From contig WSXX01000007.1 in assembly GCA_009773515.1 (NCBI GenBank), positions 113,227 through 177,226 on the forward strand: a DNA stretch of 64,000 nucleotides, given 5' to 3'. This DNA comes from Bacteroidota bacterium. GTDB taxonomy: Bacteria > Bacteroidota > Bacteroidia > Bacteroidales > Lentimicrobiaceae. Shown here piece after piece: positions 54,727-63,954 of the stretch; within the stretch, counting starts at the first letter, position 1, and each line of letters begins with the position of its first letter. The notes beneath the pieces were generated by a model, which searched no databases, was not told the DNA's origin, and saw only the letters and a list, made by a program, of their open reading frames with translations. A program made the translations under genes and the position numbers.

Positions 54727-55635
54727 TTAAACCAAACCTGGTTCAATCTTCCGGACATTAAATGCGACTTCTTCGCCACGTTCATTGCGGCGGATTTCGA
54801 ATTCAACCATATCTCCGTCCATAATGTCATTGAAATTACCTTCCATAACATCTTCAAAGTGGAAGAAAAGGTTGTTTGGAGGGAAGGCAATAAAACCGTA
54901 ACCACTTTTCATATTGAGGGTACGGCTACGCTGAACACCTTCAGGAACAGGTTTGTTGATAAATTTCATCCTGTTTTCGTCCTGCTTATCGAACAGATTT
55001 GAGATAACTGAATCATTTTTATTGAGACGGTTATCAATCAATTCGTGCATAGCTACGGGGTATGTAACTTCTTCAAGAAGTTCCTGAGAAGTACGGGTAA
55101 CGCTTTCGCGACCATTCATATCCTGATAGCGGAAATCCCAACTGAGCAGCATAACTCTGGTTCCCAGGGTATTTAGCTTTCGAACAAGGGGCACATAATC
55201 GCCGTCAGAAGCTATAAGCACGAGTACATCAAATTTTTTGAATACTGTCAGCTCATAGGCCTCCAAAGCAAGCCATACGTCTATCCCTTTTTCTTCACGT
55301 TTTCCACCGCGCATGCGCAATGGCAGGTAATGGGTTATCACTTTTTCGCCCATGAGGATATCGTCAAAAATCCTCTCTGCGTAAAGTTTGTTTTCACTGC
55401 TTTGAGCCTCATAGGCACTCAGCCTCCCCCTAAAATAGTGTGAATCTACAATGTGGCACAATTTAGCGTCAATCCCTTCCTCTTTCGAGACACGATTCCG
55501 GATGAAGTTATGCAATCCCTCAATACTTATCCTTGCATTGCGTTCGTGCTCGTAATAGTAGTAATTACTTACATGAAGAAAATAATTGCCATCATAAAAA
55601 ACGCCAATTCTGATCGTTTTATTTGAGTCGTTCAT
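54727..55635 (-). CDS. NYN-domain RNase-like protein with C-terminal cold-shock-like domain
   Basis: A 302-residue cytoplasmic protein. Residues 8-185 form a NYN (LabA/DUF88, PIN-like) nuclease domain: RIGVFYDGNYFLHV carries the first catalytic aspartate, EKGIDVWLALEA the second, and VLIASDGDYVPLVRKL the third acidic pair. Residues of about 240-300 form a cold-shock-like OB fold: GYGFIAFPPNNLFFHFEDV, with RNP-type aromatics, then GDMVEFEIRRNERGEEVAFNV. It is probably an RNA-binding nuclease. A -7 element lies upstream and a strong terminator follows. Confidence 0.88.
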   Translation of the reverse strand: MNDSNKTIRIGVFYDGNYFLHVSNYYYYEHERNARISIEGLHNFIRNRVSKEEGIDAKLCHIVDSHYFRGRLSAYEAQSSENKLYAERIFDDILMGEKVITHYLPLRMRGGKREEKGIDVWLALEAYELTVFKKFDVLVLIASDGDYVPLVRKLNTLGTRVMLLSWDFRYQDMNGRESVTRTSQELLEEVTYPVAMHELIDNRLNKNDSVISNLFDKQDENRMKFINKPVPEGVQRSRTLNMKSGYGFIAFPPNNLFFHFEDVMEGNFNDIMDGDMVEFEIRRNERGEEVAFNVRKIEPGLV

Positions 55636-55721
55636 TTTGATAAAAAATAATTGTTAGTAATGATATGAATTATAAGAAAAATCTCAGATTTGTTCCCAAT
55701 GTTGTCATTATCTTGAATTTG

Positions 55722-55729
55722 CAAAGTTA
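55722..55729 (-). promoter_or_regulatory. -7 element of the NYN-CSD gene
   Basis: On the reverse strand this reads TAACTTTG (TAnnTTTG), 86 bases before the ATG, giving a leader of about 80 nt. No TTG at -33 is clear. Confidence 0.55.
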
Positions 55730-55904
55730 AGTATAATTGGTTCAGGTTGTTCACAAAATTTATAAAATGTGTTAAAAAGTTCAGCAGGTATATAACTAAA
55801 CCCTTTCATTATAATCTGAAGTTCCCGTAAATAGCCAAAAACCCTGAAAATCGTTTAAGCGGTGGCAATGCAAAATAATTTATATCAGCAACTCATTTCA
55901 ATAA

Positions 55905-55935
55905 AAAAGAGGGAGAAATTGCCCCCCTCTTCTTT
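55905..55935 (-). terminator. Intrinsic terminator of the gingipain-like gene pair
   Basis: The stem aagaggg / ccctctt has an 11-base loop and is followed by a T-run on the reverse strand. It lies 22 bases past the stop of the Rgp-like gene. Confidence 0.8.
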
Positions 55936-55956
55936 TGATATTATAAGGAAAATATA

Positions 55957-58900
55957 CTATTGTCCGACAATCAGCTTGATTCTTTTGCTGAACTGAGCAT
56001 TATCGATCAACAAAACATATACTCCGGCTGAAGAAGCAGGAAGCTGAAGCAGATGCAGTCCCGGCTTTCCGGTTTTTGAGTTATACACTTCAACGCCTGA
56101 GGCTGAAACAACCTTCAGAGTGGTTTCACCTGTAAACTCAGGTAATTCAACTGTAAACCTTCCATTGGTCGGATTCGGATATACATGCACTTCATTTCTG
56201 TTCGGGAAGCCTGTAAGACCCATGCAATAATCAACGGTGATGTATTCACTTCTTACAGCGGTATGTGTGCTGATGCCATCAGATATGGTGAGAGAAACAT
56301 CATAAACTCCTGGCTCGCGGTATGAAATCACCGGATTCTGATCATTTGAAGTATCTGGAGTACCTCCCGGGAAACTCCATGCCCATGAAATAACGCCACC
56401 TGCTGAGAAATCGCTGAAGGTTATTTCCTCATTTTCGCAAACCTTAACATCAGAAGCTGTGAAATTTGCAAGCAATGGAGCAGCTGAGCTCAACCCAAAG
56501 AAGTTGATGTATTCCATCATAAGTGAATCTTTCACTGATCGGGAGTCCTCGTCACGGAGTCCGGCAAACTCAAAAGATGAACCAATTGTTTTATATGTGC
56601 CTCCATCATATGAAATGGCCGCAAAATACTCGGGGGTTGAGTTGTTGAACAATGCAACTGCTGTCTGCAAAGGAACAATACGGTCGATATAACTGTTATC
56701 GCCTTCAAAATAAAATGACATATCCTCAACTATAGTACTTTCCATCCCATTGAGGGTTTTAAGGTCGCCACTTCCATCACTTTCACCATCTATCATGAAC
56801 ATAGGATGCACTGCGGTTGGGGTATTGTACGCCCAGGTATCTCCACCTTCCATATAGACTTTTCCGTTATTGTTCAGGAAATTTGCCAAAACCTGACCCT
56901 GACCTGATGTAAGAACCGTGTTGTCGGGATAAGTACCTAAACAAACAAAAACCGATTGATAAGAACCTAGAACCAGAGGCCATGCAGTTAAATAATCAGA
57001 AGTTACAGACAGGTTGTTAAGGCAACTTTGAATGACAGGCCCTGAGTTATGATTTCCATCAAGATCGATGATAAGCACAGGTATCTGACCAATTACAACA
57101 CTGAACATTCCTGTTGAAGCAAACCCGCCATCAGCTGACATATTGAGCGTAAATTCAGCCATATGGCCTGAGGGAGTAGTTGGCAGTGCAGTTACTGTAA
57201 ATGTGGCAACAGCAGTTTCATAACCATTAACAGTACCATAATTAACACTGTCGATGCTCATTACAATATTTGGATCTGAAGTTGTAAGCAGTCCTGTTAC
57301 ATTATAGGCCGGAGCAGTACCTGCATTGATAATTGAAAGATGCAGATTAAAAGTTTCACCGGGATCAGCTTTGCCGTTGTTGTTTCCATTCTCGTCGGTA
57401 AGCGTTGAACCAGCAAAGTTAAGTACAACCGAATGTGCAATTACATTGAAACTTCCTGTAAATTCATAATCTCCGGCAATTGCGATAAAATCGAAAAGAA
57501 CCGGATGACCATCAGGAACATCGCCGCTGATACTGAATGCAAATCCATCAGGAATTGCAACAATTTGTCCTGCAGCTATCAATGGATAAATTTCGGTAGA
57601 ATCGGTAAGGGTTACATATGGATCTGCTGAAGTTATTGTTACTTCAATATCCACAGCATCTTCAGTTCCTACATTTTTGAGTGCGAGAGCCATCATAACT
57701 GCTTCGCCAAAATCAAGTTGCTGATTGTTGTTTCCGCTTTCATCATTGATGGTGTTGCTGTTGTATACAACATAAGGTCCTTCAAGAGGAAGTATATCAA
57801 TATCAGAAATATACGGAATGTAATTAAAAGCAGTAACAGCCAGCTTCATGCTTCCAACATTAGTAAGAGTTGGAATTGTAATTACGGCAGTACCTCCGTT
57901 AACGGTTGCGGTACCCAGTATTTCTCCATTCATGGTAAGGCATGCAAGCGCACCCTGAACATTGCTGTTTACCACAAACTGGTTTGATCCGATAAAAGCA
58001 ACAGGACTATGGTTAACACTCAAATTCTGAGGAAGTTCAGTTCTTACCATTACAGAAGGATCACCAAACAAAGTCCACGTATCGGTCATTTCTTCTCCAG
58101 CGCTTCCGTAGGTGTCGTTCATTTTCATACATCCGTTCATTGAGAGTCCGCCAAAAGTGCGTTTAATATTATTGGTGTATGATTCCACCAGAATATCATT
58201 CATCTCATCCTGTCCATCCATAGGAGGATTCCAGCTTTGATTGATGGTTGACATAAGCGCAGCTACGGCACCGGTAGGCCCGTTTGTATTGCCTGCCCTG
58301 AGCCATGCTTCAGCAAAACAGGTGGCGTTCAGAAAATCACCGTTAACGCAGGCAACCGACCATATGAATGGCCACATATTGTTGTTGGTCAAACCATTCA
58401 CACCACTGTTTGAAAAACCGGTGGTTGACCATGAATTCTGGCTTCCGTGCCCAACATAATTAATGATACCTCTTCCGGCATTAACCTCGGAAGAAACATG
58501 CCCTGAATTTGGATTACCAGGCAAATCCTCACCACCCTGACTGCCATCGTATAATTCGCTGACAGCAGTGTAGGTATAAGCCATTAAGTCAGTGCGGATA
58601 TTACGCATGTGCTGATAATCGTATTCGCCGTCATCGCCCGGACCTTCGCTGGAAGCAATACCAACGCCCTTTGAAAACCAGTCAACGGTAAGATCCGGAT
58701 TTTGTTCGTAAGCAATAGAGCGATCAACCTGAGTATCAACATGTGTTGAGTTCTCAGCAGAAAAACGGCCCACAAAAACATCAGGATAATGGTCATTACC
58801 AGCCAGATATCCATAAGCAACATCAGATGGTCCGCCAAGACTACCGGTTGTTATGGTAGGCACCTGTGCATGATCCCCGACCAGCAAAAGGTAAGTAAGT

Positions 58901-59790
58901 CCGTTTGTTGCATAATAATCAGCCACAAAGTTTTTTATTGCGGTAGAATTGGTTCCGATTGTTGAAACATCAACCATTTCAGTTGGAATACCAATGGTTC
59001 TTTTCCATTCAACGAACTTCTGCATGTTCGGCATAAAGGCACCATGTGAAATGATAAGCATATTGCCCTGTTCTTCGAGTGGTGTGTAACGTGATCCGTT
59101 ATTGGCATTCAGAAAGTGTCTGTTGTAAATTTTCTGGAATTCTCCAACTGTAGATTCAGGTTGTAACTGACGCGACAAAGTATTAAAAGAAGAAGCTCCT
59201 GCAGCATAAACTTCTACTGTCATCTGGTAATACACACGAAGTGTTTTGGTTACCGGATTGTAGCTGAAAGGATTAACTATGATGGTTTGTCCCCTGAAAT
59301 CGCGAAGAATATACGGATCTCTCAGACTGGCCTGCATTGCAGGGAAAAACTCGTCTCTTTCATAAGCCTTTGAATACGAATAAGGCACAGAAGCCGGATC
59401 AATATCGCGGGTGAAATTTCCTTTTGAAGGAGCAATTTCAATAAAAGGATAATCGATATATCGCGAAGATATAACCCTTACTTCCATTTGCGCCTGGTCG
59501 GGAATAATTACCGATGCTGTAAGTTTTGGCAAATCAGGCATCCCCTTTTCGAGAAGCGGGGTTGCACCGTCAACATCAATAAGATAAGCTTCTCCCCTAG
59601 GCGTGCTTACCTGATTAAGGAAAAATCCCCCGAGGTTGAATTCCACAACCGTAGCCGATGATTCGGACACTATGAGTTCTGTTTTCGCTTCAACCGGATT
59701 ATCGGAAGTTATGGTAACCCAATTCTGTGCAGAAACCAATCCGCCAAACAGAAAAAATACTAAAATCAGAAATGAATTTCGTAAACGCAT
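55957..59790 (-). CDS. Rgp-like gingipain (C25 cysteine endopeptidase) with T9SS sorting domain
   Basis: About 1277 residues from the ATG at 59790 (signal peptide core FLILVFFLFGGLVSAQ). It matches arginine-gingipain RgpB closely. The propeptide ends at R234, followed by YTPLEEQ (RgpB: R, then YTPVEEK). The catalytic dyad is H448 in NYVGHGSQNSW and C481 in VACVNGDF, 33 apart as in RgpB (H211/C244). D391 in DGEYDYQH aligns with RgpB S1-pocket D163, which predicts Arg specificity. STINQSWNPP and NNIKRTFGG are also gingipain signatures. After an Ig-like domain come two N-N-N-x-x-x-D modules, a GATase-I-like alpha/beta domain (about 830-1060), a PKD domain and a type A sorting domain. It is 22 bases downstream of the Kgp-like gene. 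Confidence 0.93.
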   Translation of the reverse strand: MRLRNSFLILVFFLFGGLVSAQNWVTITSDNPVEAKTELIVSESSATVVEFNLGGFFLNQVSTPRGEAYLIDVDGATPLLEKGMPDLPKLTASVIIPDQAQMEVRVISSRYIDYPFIEIAPSKGNFTRDIDPASVPYSYSKAYERDEFFPAMQASLRDPYILRDFRGQTIIVNPFSYNPVTKTLRVYYQMTVEVYAAGASSFNTLSRQLQPESTVGEFQKIYNRHFLNANNGSRYTPLEEQGNMLIISHGAFMPNMQKFVEWKRTIGIPTEMVDVSTIGTNSTAIKNFVADYYATNGLTYLLLVGDHAQVPTITTGSLGGPSDVAYGYLAGNDHYPDVFVGRFSAENSTHVDTQVDRSIAYEQNPDLTVDWFSKGVGIASSEGPGDDGEYDYQHMRNIRTDLMAYTYTAVSELYDGSQGGEDLPGNPNSGHVSSEVNAGRGIINYVGHGSQNSWSTTGFSNSGVNGLTNNNMWPFIWSVACVNGDFLNATCFAEAWLRAGNTNGPTGAVAALMSTINQSWNPPMDGQDEMNDILVESYTNNIKRTFGGLSMNGCMKMNDTYGSAGEEMTDTWTLFGDPSVMVRTELPQNLSVNHSPVAFIGSNQFVVNSNVQGALACLTMNGEILGTATVNGGTAVITIPTLTNVGSMKLAVTAFNYIPYISDIDILPLEGPYVVYNSNTINDESGNNNQQLDFGEAVMMALALKNVGTEDAVDIEVTITSADPYVTLTDSTEIYPLIAAGQIVAIPDGFAFSISGDVPDGHPVLFDFIAIAGDYEFTGSFNVIAHSVVLNFAGSTLTDENGNNNGKADPGETFNLHLSIINAGTAPAYNVTGLLTTSDPNIVMSIDSVNYGTVNGYETAVATFTVTALPTTPSGHMAEFTLNMSADGGFASTGMFSVVIGQIPVLIIDLDGNHNSGPVIQSCLNNLSVTSDYLTAWPLVLGSYQSVFVCLGTYPDNTVLTSGQGQVLANFLNNNGKVYMEGGDTWAYNTPTAVHPMFMIDGESDGSGDLKTLNGMESTIVEDMSFYFEGDNSYIDRIVPLQTAVALFNNSTPEYFAAISYDGGTYKTIGSSFEFAGLRDEDSRSVKDSLMMEYINFFGLSSAAPLLANFTASDVKVCENEEITFSDFSAGGVISWAWSFPGGTPDTSNDQNPVISYREPGVYDVSLTISDGISTHTAVRSEYITVDYCMGLTGFPNRNEVHVYPNPTNGRFTVELPEFTGETTLKVVSASGVEVYNSKTGKPGLHLLQLPASSAGVYVLLIDNAQFSKRIKLIVGQ

Positions 59791-59812
59791 GTTCAAGTGT
59801 TTTTTGTGTTGG

Positions 59813-62800
59813 TTATTCTGATAAAACAACTTTCCTCACTGAGGTATTATCACCTGATTCGAGTTTCAGGAAATAAATGCCGGGAGTAAGTCCGGATGAT
59901 TGATAAGTTAAAGTGTGATTTCCTGAAGCAAAAGAGCCATCTTTAATCACTTTTATTTCCTGTCCAAGCAGATTCAGCAGGCTGATTTTAACCTGCGACT
60001 GCTGTTTTACACCAAAGTTAATATTCAGCTGATTGCGGAAAGGATTCGGGAAAACACTGAGTTCTCCGTTGGCCGGATTATTTTTTACATCAACCATTGA
60101 GAAGTATATCTCTGCCGAAGGTTCAGAAACGCATCCTTCTGCCGAAGTTACCACTACATAATAGTAGTCAGACACCAAAGGCTCAAATACTTGATTTACA
60201 GCTCCTTCAATGGCGCCCTCTTGATTATACCACTGATTCCCTTCAACTGAACTTGAAATAAGTTGTGTAGAATTCTGTGTAATAACAGGAGTTTCAGGTG
60301 TTTCAGAAAGATTTACAAAAACATTGTCAGATATAGTACTCAGGAGATTAACAGCCTGAACGGTGAATTCAACCGGTTCTGTAATAAAGGCTACCGGGTT
60401 GAAAATCTGAGGATCAGAAAGAAGTTCAGAAGGAGTCCAGTTCAGCAATACATTGCCTGAAGCATTGGTAACAAATGCGAACAGACTTACTTCACCTTCT
60501 CCGCAGAAAGCTTCGGGGTATGCAAAAGCTTTAACCGAAAATTCGGTGCCCTGACCACCTCCGTTAGATGACGGGAAGTTGATATCATCGATAAAAGCAG
60601 CATCCTGACCTCCGGTAACGCTTCCATCTTTGCTGTAGATCCACTTAAAAGTATGCTGACCTGCGGTAACCGGGTATGATTCAACCGCCCAATCAACATC
60701 ACCTGACCATGCACCTTTTTCAACACTGCCGATGTAGAATTTCAAAAAGTCATAGCCACCTTCACTTGAAACCTTTCTGGCAAATGAAATATTGTCGTTG
60801 GCTGTAACATTCATGGTAATCTCCAGGGTTGTAGAAGCATTGTCGCCTATAGCACCTGAACGCGCTGCATAAGTGCCTCCATTTACCTGAGAAGTAGTTA
60901 TTGCCCAAGGAACATTGCTGGCATTTACCCAAGGATAAGCAGAAAAATTGCCGGTTTCGAAATCTTCGATAATCAGTCCGACTTTAGGATAATATACCCT
61001 TGATGAGCTGTATAATCCGGAAGCATTGGCAAAAAAGAAGTCAACTGAAGTTCCGACAGGAATATCAGGGCTTACTGCCACATTGTAGGTTGCCATCAAA
61101 GCAGTGCTGCTTTCAATATTACCTACCTCGTATTGAACATTGTCAATGGTAAGCCATTCGCTTTCTGAGAACAGATGTGCCATGGTTTCCGGTGCAGCGC
61201 AGTGTCCTTGATTATCAACCGGAAATGAAATCACAACATTTTCACCCGGATCTAATCTACCGTTTCCGTTGCCTGTTCCGTTAATCAGGTCATCAATTAC
61301 CATGTCGCCACTAACAAGTACCGGCGCATTCAGCTTGATGGTGTAGGAAGCGTTCCAGATTTCAGTACCATCGGTAATTTCCAGGCTGAACTGAGCAGGA
61401 TGCTGATCGGGAAGCCAATCGCTGGCGGTTACCTCAAAAGCATAATCAATGCTGACGATTTCACCAGGAGCAATAGTTGGCCATGCCTCTATATTTTCTT
61501 TAACTTCAATGTAAGGACTTACAGAAGTTAAAGTAACGGTAAGATTTTGTGCATCGGCATTTCCAACATTTTTCAATGCCATATTAAAACCAAATGACTC
61601 AGAATACTCAGGCATCTGATTGTTGTTGGCATTCATATCGTTTACGATCTGCGTTTGCAATAAAACGTATGGTCCTTCGGGAGAAGCAACAAGTACAGTT
61701 CCGATATAAGGTTGACGGTTTTGAGCGGTGATTACCACATCAGCTTCGCCGGGTACTGATATGGGATCCAGCATAACTTCTGCAAGACCATCACTATCAG
61801 CAAGGGCACTGCCATGCAAAACTCCGTCTTTTGAAATTGCAACATAAGCATATGGATCAGTGTTGACTGTAAATGAAGCAGATTGCAGTGGCATCAGTGG
61901 TTCATAGGAAACTGTCATAGGGTCCGGAACACTAAAGTAAACCATGAGAGAAGGATCACCCATAAGACAATAAACTTCCCAATAGTAAGTAATTCGTGAT
62001 GAGCCTGATTCAGTAACTGCCAGATTACCTGCTACAAACATCTGAGCTTGTGTAGTAAACCAATCTTCAAATGCTTCGCCATGATCGTGGAATGCACGAT
62101 CGTAACTGCCAAGGGAAGTGCTTGCATAAGTTGGGTTAAGTACCACAGCACCAACGCCTACGCCGAAATAATAATCTTCATCCCAATAGGTGCTGTTTGA
62201 AGCTCCGATGTACCCGATGGCGCCTTTATCCTGAGCGCGAAGCAGTTCTTCACCAAAGCTGTTGGTATTGTATGTGCTTGTCAGGCAGCAGTTGCCAACC
62301 AGCAACGGATATTTTCCATAATTCTGAAGTGCGGGAATGTGAGAAATTTCAAATGCAGGATCAGACCATCCGCTTGAACTGCCGTGAGCAGTGTAATTTC
62401 CGTAACCAACTCCATCGCTTACATTCTGCCTGATTGCAGCAGCAGAACTACCCGATGCAGGATACAGATAAGTGTGACTTTCAATATTATGTGCTGCATT
62501 AAAATAGGTTGAAGTGCCGTAATTGATTTGTCCGTTTCCGTGGATGGCTGCGTAACTGCCGTCAACACCCGATACCATAAGACTTTCGCCCAGGAATGAT
62601 GGATCGGGGAACTGATATTGCTCATACATTAATGTTTTGTCGATCTGAGGCTGGAGTTGTGCAACGTTTGTGGCGGAGAACCTTCCAAAATAGACTTCAG
62701 GAAGCACATCGCCGGTATATTCGCAATAATATAAATCTGACACATGTCCGCCCTGACTGAATGCTGGAATCTGAGCTACATCACCAACAAATAAAACGAA

Positions 62801-63733
62801 ACTGGGGGCAGGATCTTCAGGAGTTCCTGCATTGTACAGGCTCTGAAGATAATTTTTTATAGAAGTTGTGGTTGTACCAACAGCAGGATTATCAGTGTAT
62901 GCTTCAACCATGGTAAAACCCTTTTTGGTTTTCCACTCAATGTATGGTTGCAAAGCATCGTGAAACATCGGGTGCGAAACTATTACCATTTTTACAGGGT
63001 AAGAAGTGAGGTTTTCACGTTGTCCATTGCCTTTGGGCAATTGATTAAGGAAATTGACCCCACCAAAATAAGGAGAGCGGGTTTTATCGTTCAGCAATGA
63101 TGCAGCTGAATAATCAGCACCGTTAAATTTTACATCAACCACCACATTTTCGTAAACCCTGATAATTCCCTGTGCAGGATTGTACTCAACCGGAGAGATT
63201 TCGAGGCGGGCTATGCGGGTATTGCGCATTAAACCAATCACCTCAACTCTTGCAAGAACATTACGGTTAAACTTGTCAGCTGTGTAAACGTCATTGTTAA
63301 TAACAAAATCTACCTTGCCCTTATAGCTTTTGGCTACACTTGGCTGGGTTGGCATAATCGGATGCTGGATGCCAAGATCGCTCAGGCTATATTCCTTTAC
63401 ATCGTAAGACACCACAGTAACCACCGGCTCAGCGCCTACCGGAATTTCAATCAAACGCCGCATAACCGGCAGTTTGGGAGAACCTTCTTCCCAGGTGAAG
63501 GTATAATCAGCGGCTGAAACTTCAGTAAACAGTCCCTGCGGAGTATTTACTTCGAAGTGGTCAAATCCTGCAAAAGTGCTGTTGGCCCTGATGCCGGTAA
63601 ATGAATTTTCCTGAAGCACAATGCCATTTCTCAGATTGTTGTTGAGCACAACCTGTGCTGAAGACATAATGCCTGTAAGCAGGATAACTGTTAAGAGACC
63701 TGCTGTGAGTGATCGTAGTAAAGCTTTTTTCAT
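59813..63733 (-). CDS. Kgp-like gingipain (C25 cysteine endopeptidase) with T9SS sorting domain
   Basis: A 1306-residue exported protein. It resembles lysine-gingipain Kgp. The catalytic pair is H450 in GNYTAHGSSSGW and C483 in VGNCCLTS, 33 apart as in Kgp (H444/C477). The Kgp S1 determinants T442, W513 and D516 have counterparts T448, W517 and D520 (YWDEDYYF; Kgp YWGEDYYW), which predicts Lys specificity. YVAISKDGVLHGSALADSDG is close to Kgp's Ig-like domain. Then come two modules with an N-x-N-G/N motif, a jelly-roll-like module (IIEDFETGNF), Ig-like domains and a type A sorting domain (VFPNPFRNQLNI). It lies first in a two-gene operon with the Rgp-like gene. Confidence 0.93.
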   Translation of the reverse strand: MKKALLRSLTAGLLTVILLTGIMSSAQVVLNNNLRNGIVLQENSFTGIRANSTFAGFDHFEVNTPQGLFTEVSAADYTFTWEEGSPKLPVMRRLIEIPVGAEPVVTVVSYDVKEYSLSDLGIQHPIMPTQPSVAKSYKGKVDFVINNDVYTADKFNRNVLARVEVIGLMRNTRIARLEISPVEYNPAQGIIRVYENVVVDVKFNGADYSAASLLNDKTRSPYFGGVNFLNQLPKGNGQRENLTSYPVKMVIVSHPMFHDALQPYIEWKTKKGFTMVEAYTDNPAVGTTTTSIKNYLQSLYNAGTPEDPAPSFVLFVGDVAQIPAFSQGGHVSDLYYCEYTGDVLPEVYFGRFSATNVAQLQPQIDKTLMYEQYQFPDPSFLGESLMVSGVDGSYAAIHGNGQINYGTSTYFNAAHNIESHTYLYPASGSSAAAIRQNVSDGVGYGNYTAHGSSSGWSDPAFEISHIPALQNYGKYPLLVGNCCLTSTYNTNSFGEELLRAQDKGAIGYIGASNSTYWDEDYYFGVGVGAVVLNPTYASTSLGSYDRAFHDHGEAFEDWFTTQAQMFVAGNLAVTESGSSRITYYWEVYCLMGDPSLMVYFSVPDPMTVSYEPLMPLQSASFTVNTDPYAYVAISKDGVLHGSALADSDGLAEVMLDPISVPGEADVVITAQNRQPYIGTVLVASPEGPYVLLQTQIVNDMNANNNQMPEYSESFGFNMALKNVGNADAQNLTVTLTSVSPYIEVKENIEAWPTIAPGEIVSIDYAFEVTASDWLPDQHPAQFSLEITDGTEIWNASYTIKLNAPVLVSGDMVIDDLINGTGNGNGRLDPGENVVISFPVDNQGHCAAPETMAHLFSESEWLTIDNVQYEVGNIESSTALMATYNVAVSPDIPVGTSVDFFFANASGLYSSSRVYYPKVGLIIEDFETGNFSAYPWVNASNVPWAITTSQVNGGTYAARSGAIGDNASTTLEITMNVTANDNISFARKVSSEGGYDFLKFYIGSVEKGAWSGDVDWAVESYPVTAGQHTFKWIYSKDGSVTGGQDAAFIDDINFPSSNGGGQGTEFSVKAFAYPEAFCGEGEVSLFAFVTNASGNVLLNWTPSELLSDPQIFNPVAFITEPVEFTVQAVNLLSTISDNVFVNLSETPETPVITQNSTQLISSSVEGNQWYNQEGAIEGAVNQVFEPLVSDYYYVVVTSAEGCVSEPSAEIYFSMVDVKNNPANGELSVFPNPFRNQLNINFGVKQQSQVKISLLNLLGQEIKVIKDGSFASGNHTLTYQSSGLTPGIYFLKLESGDNTSVRKVVLSE

Positions 63734-63900
63734 GAAAAGGTTTTTAAAAAGTAATCCCTGTTTTGGTAAACCCTACAAAACTATATATAAATCAGATCGA
63801 TTCAACTTTTACAGCAAAAAAAAATACTGATCTATAGAGCTGTTTATCAGCTCAATAAATCATTCCATTGCCATTTTAGATTGACTGACAAATTTAATCC
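63734..63900. other. Region upstream of the gingipain-like operon
   Basis: It contains the operon promoter. The remainder is AT-rich and without recognisable features up to the repeats at 63916. Confidence 0.5.
63776..63805 (-). promoter_or_regulatory. Bacteroidetes promoter of the gingipain-like operon
   Basis: On the reverse strand TTG (63805-63803), a 19-base spacer and TAGTTTTG (63783-63776) match the -33 TTG / -7 TAnnTTTG consensus. The ATG lies 43 bases downstream of the -7 box. This is the best full promoter match in the window. Confidence 0.7.
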
Positions 63901-63915
63901 GTGAATATTCCGGTG

Positions 63916-63954
63916 AAAGTAGGCCACTATTCCGGAGCAAAGTAGGCCACTATT
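63916..63954. repeat. Two 16-bp direct repeats resembling an IS21-type element end
   Basis: aaagtaggccactatt occurs at 63916-63931 and 63939-63954, each preceded by an 'attccgg'-type word, with a period of 23 bases. A third partial copy (atttcagtgac) follows. Multiple short terminal direct repeats of this sort flank IS21-family (istA/istB) elements, which would lie right of the window. No transposase is visible, so this is a tentative call. Confidence 0.5.

Larger units (their letters stand above)
55636..55956. other. Intergenic region between the NYN-CSD gene and the Rgp-like gene
   Basis: It holds the -7 element of the NYN-CSD gene (55722-55729) and the terminator of the Rgp-like gene (55905-55935). 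Nothing else is recognisable. Confidence 0.6.
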
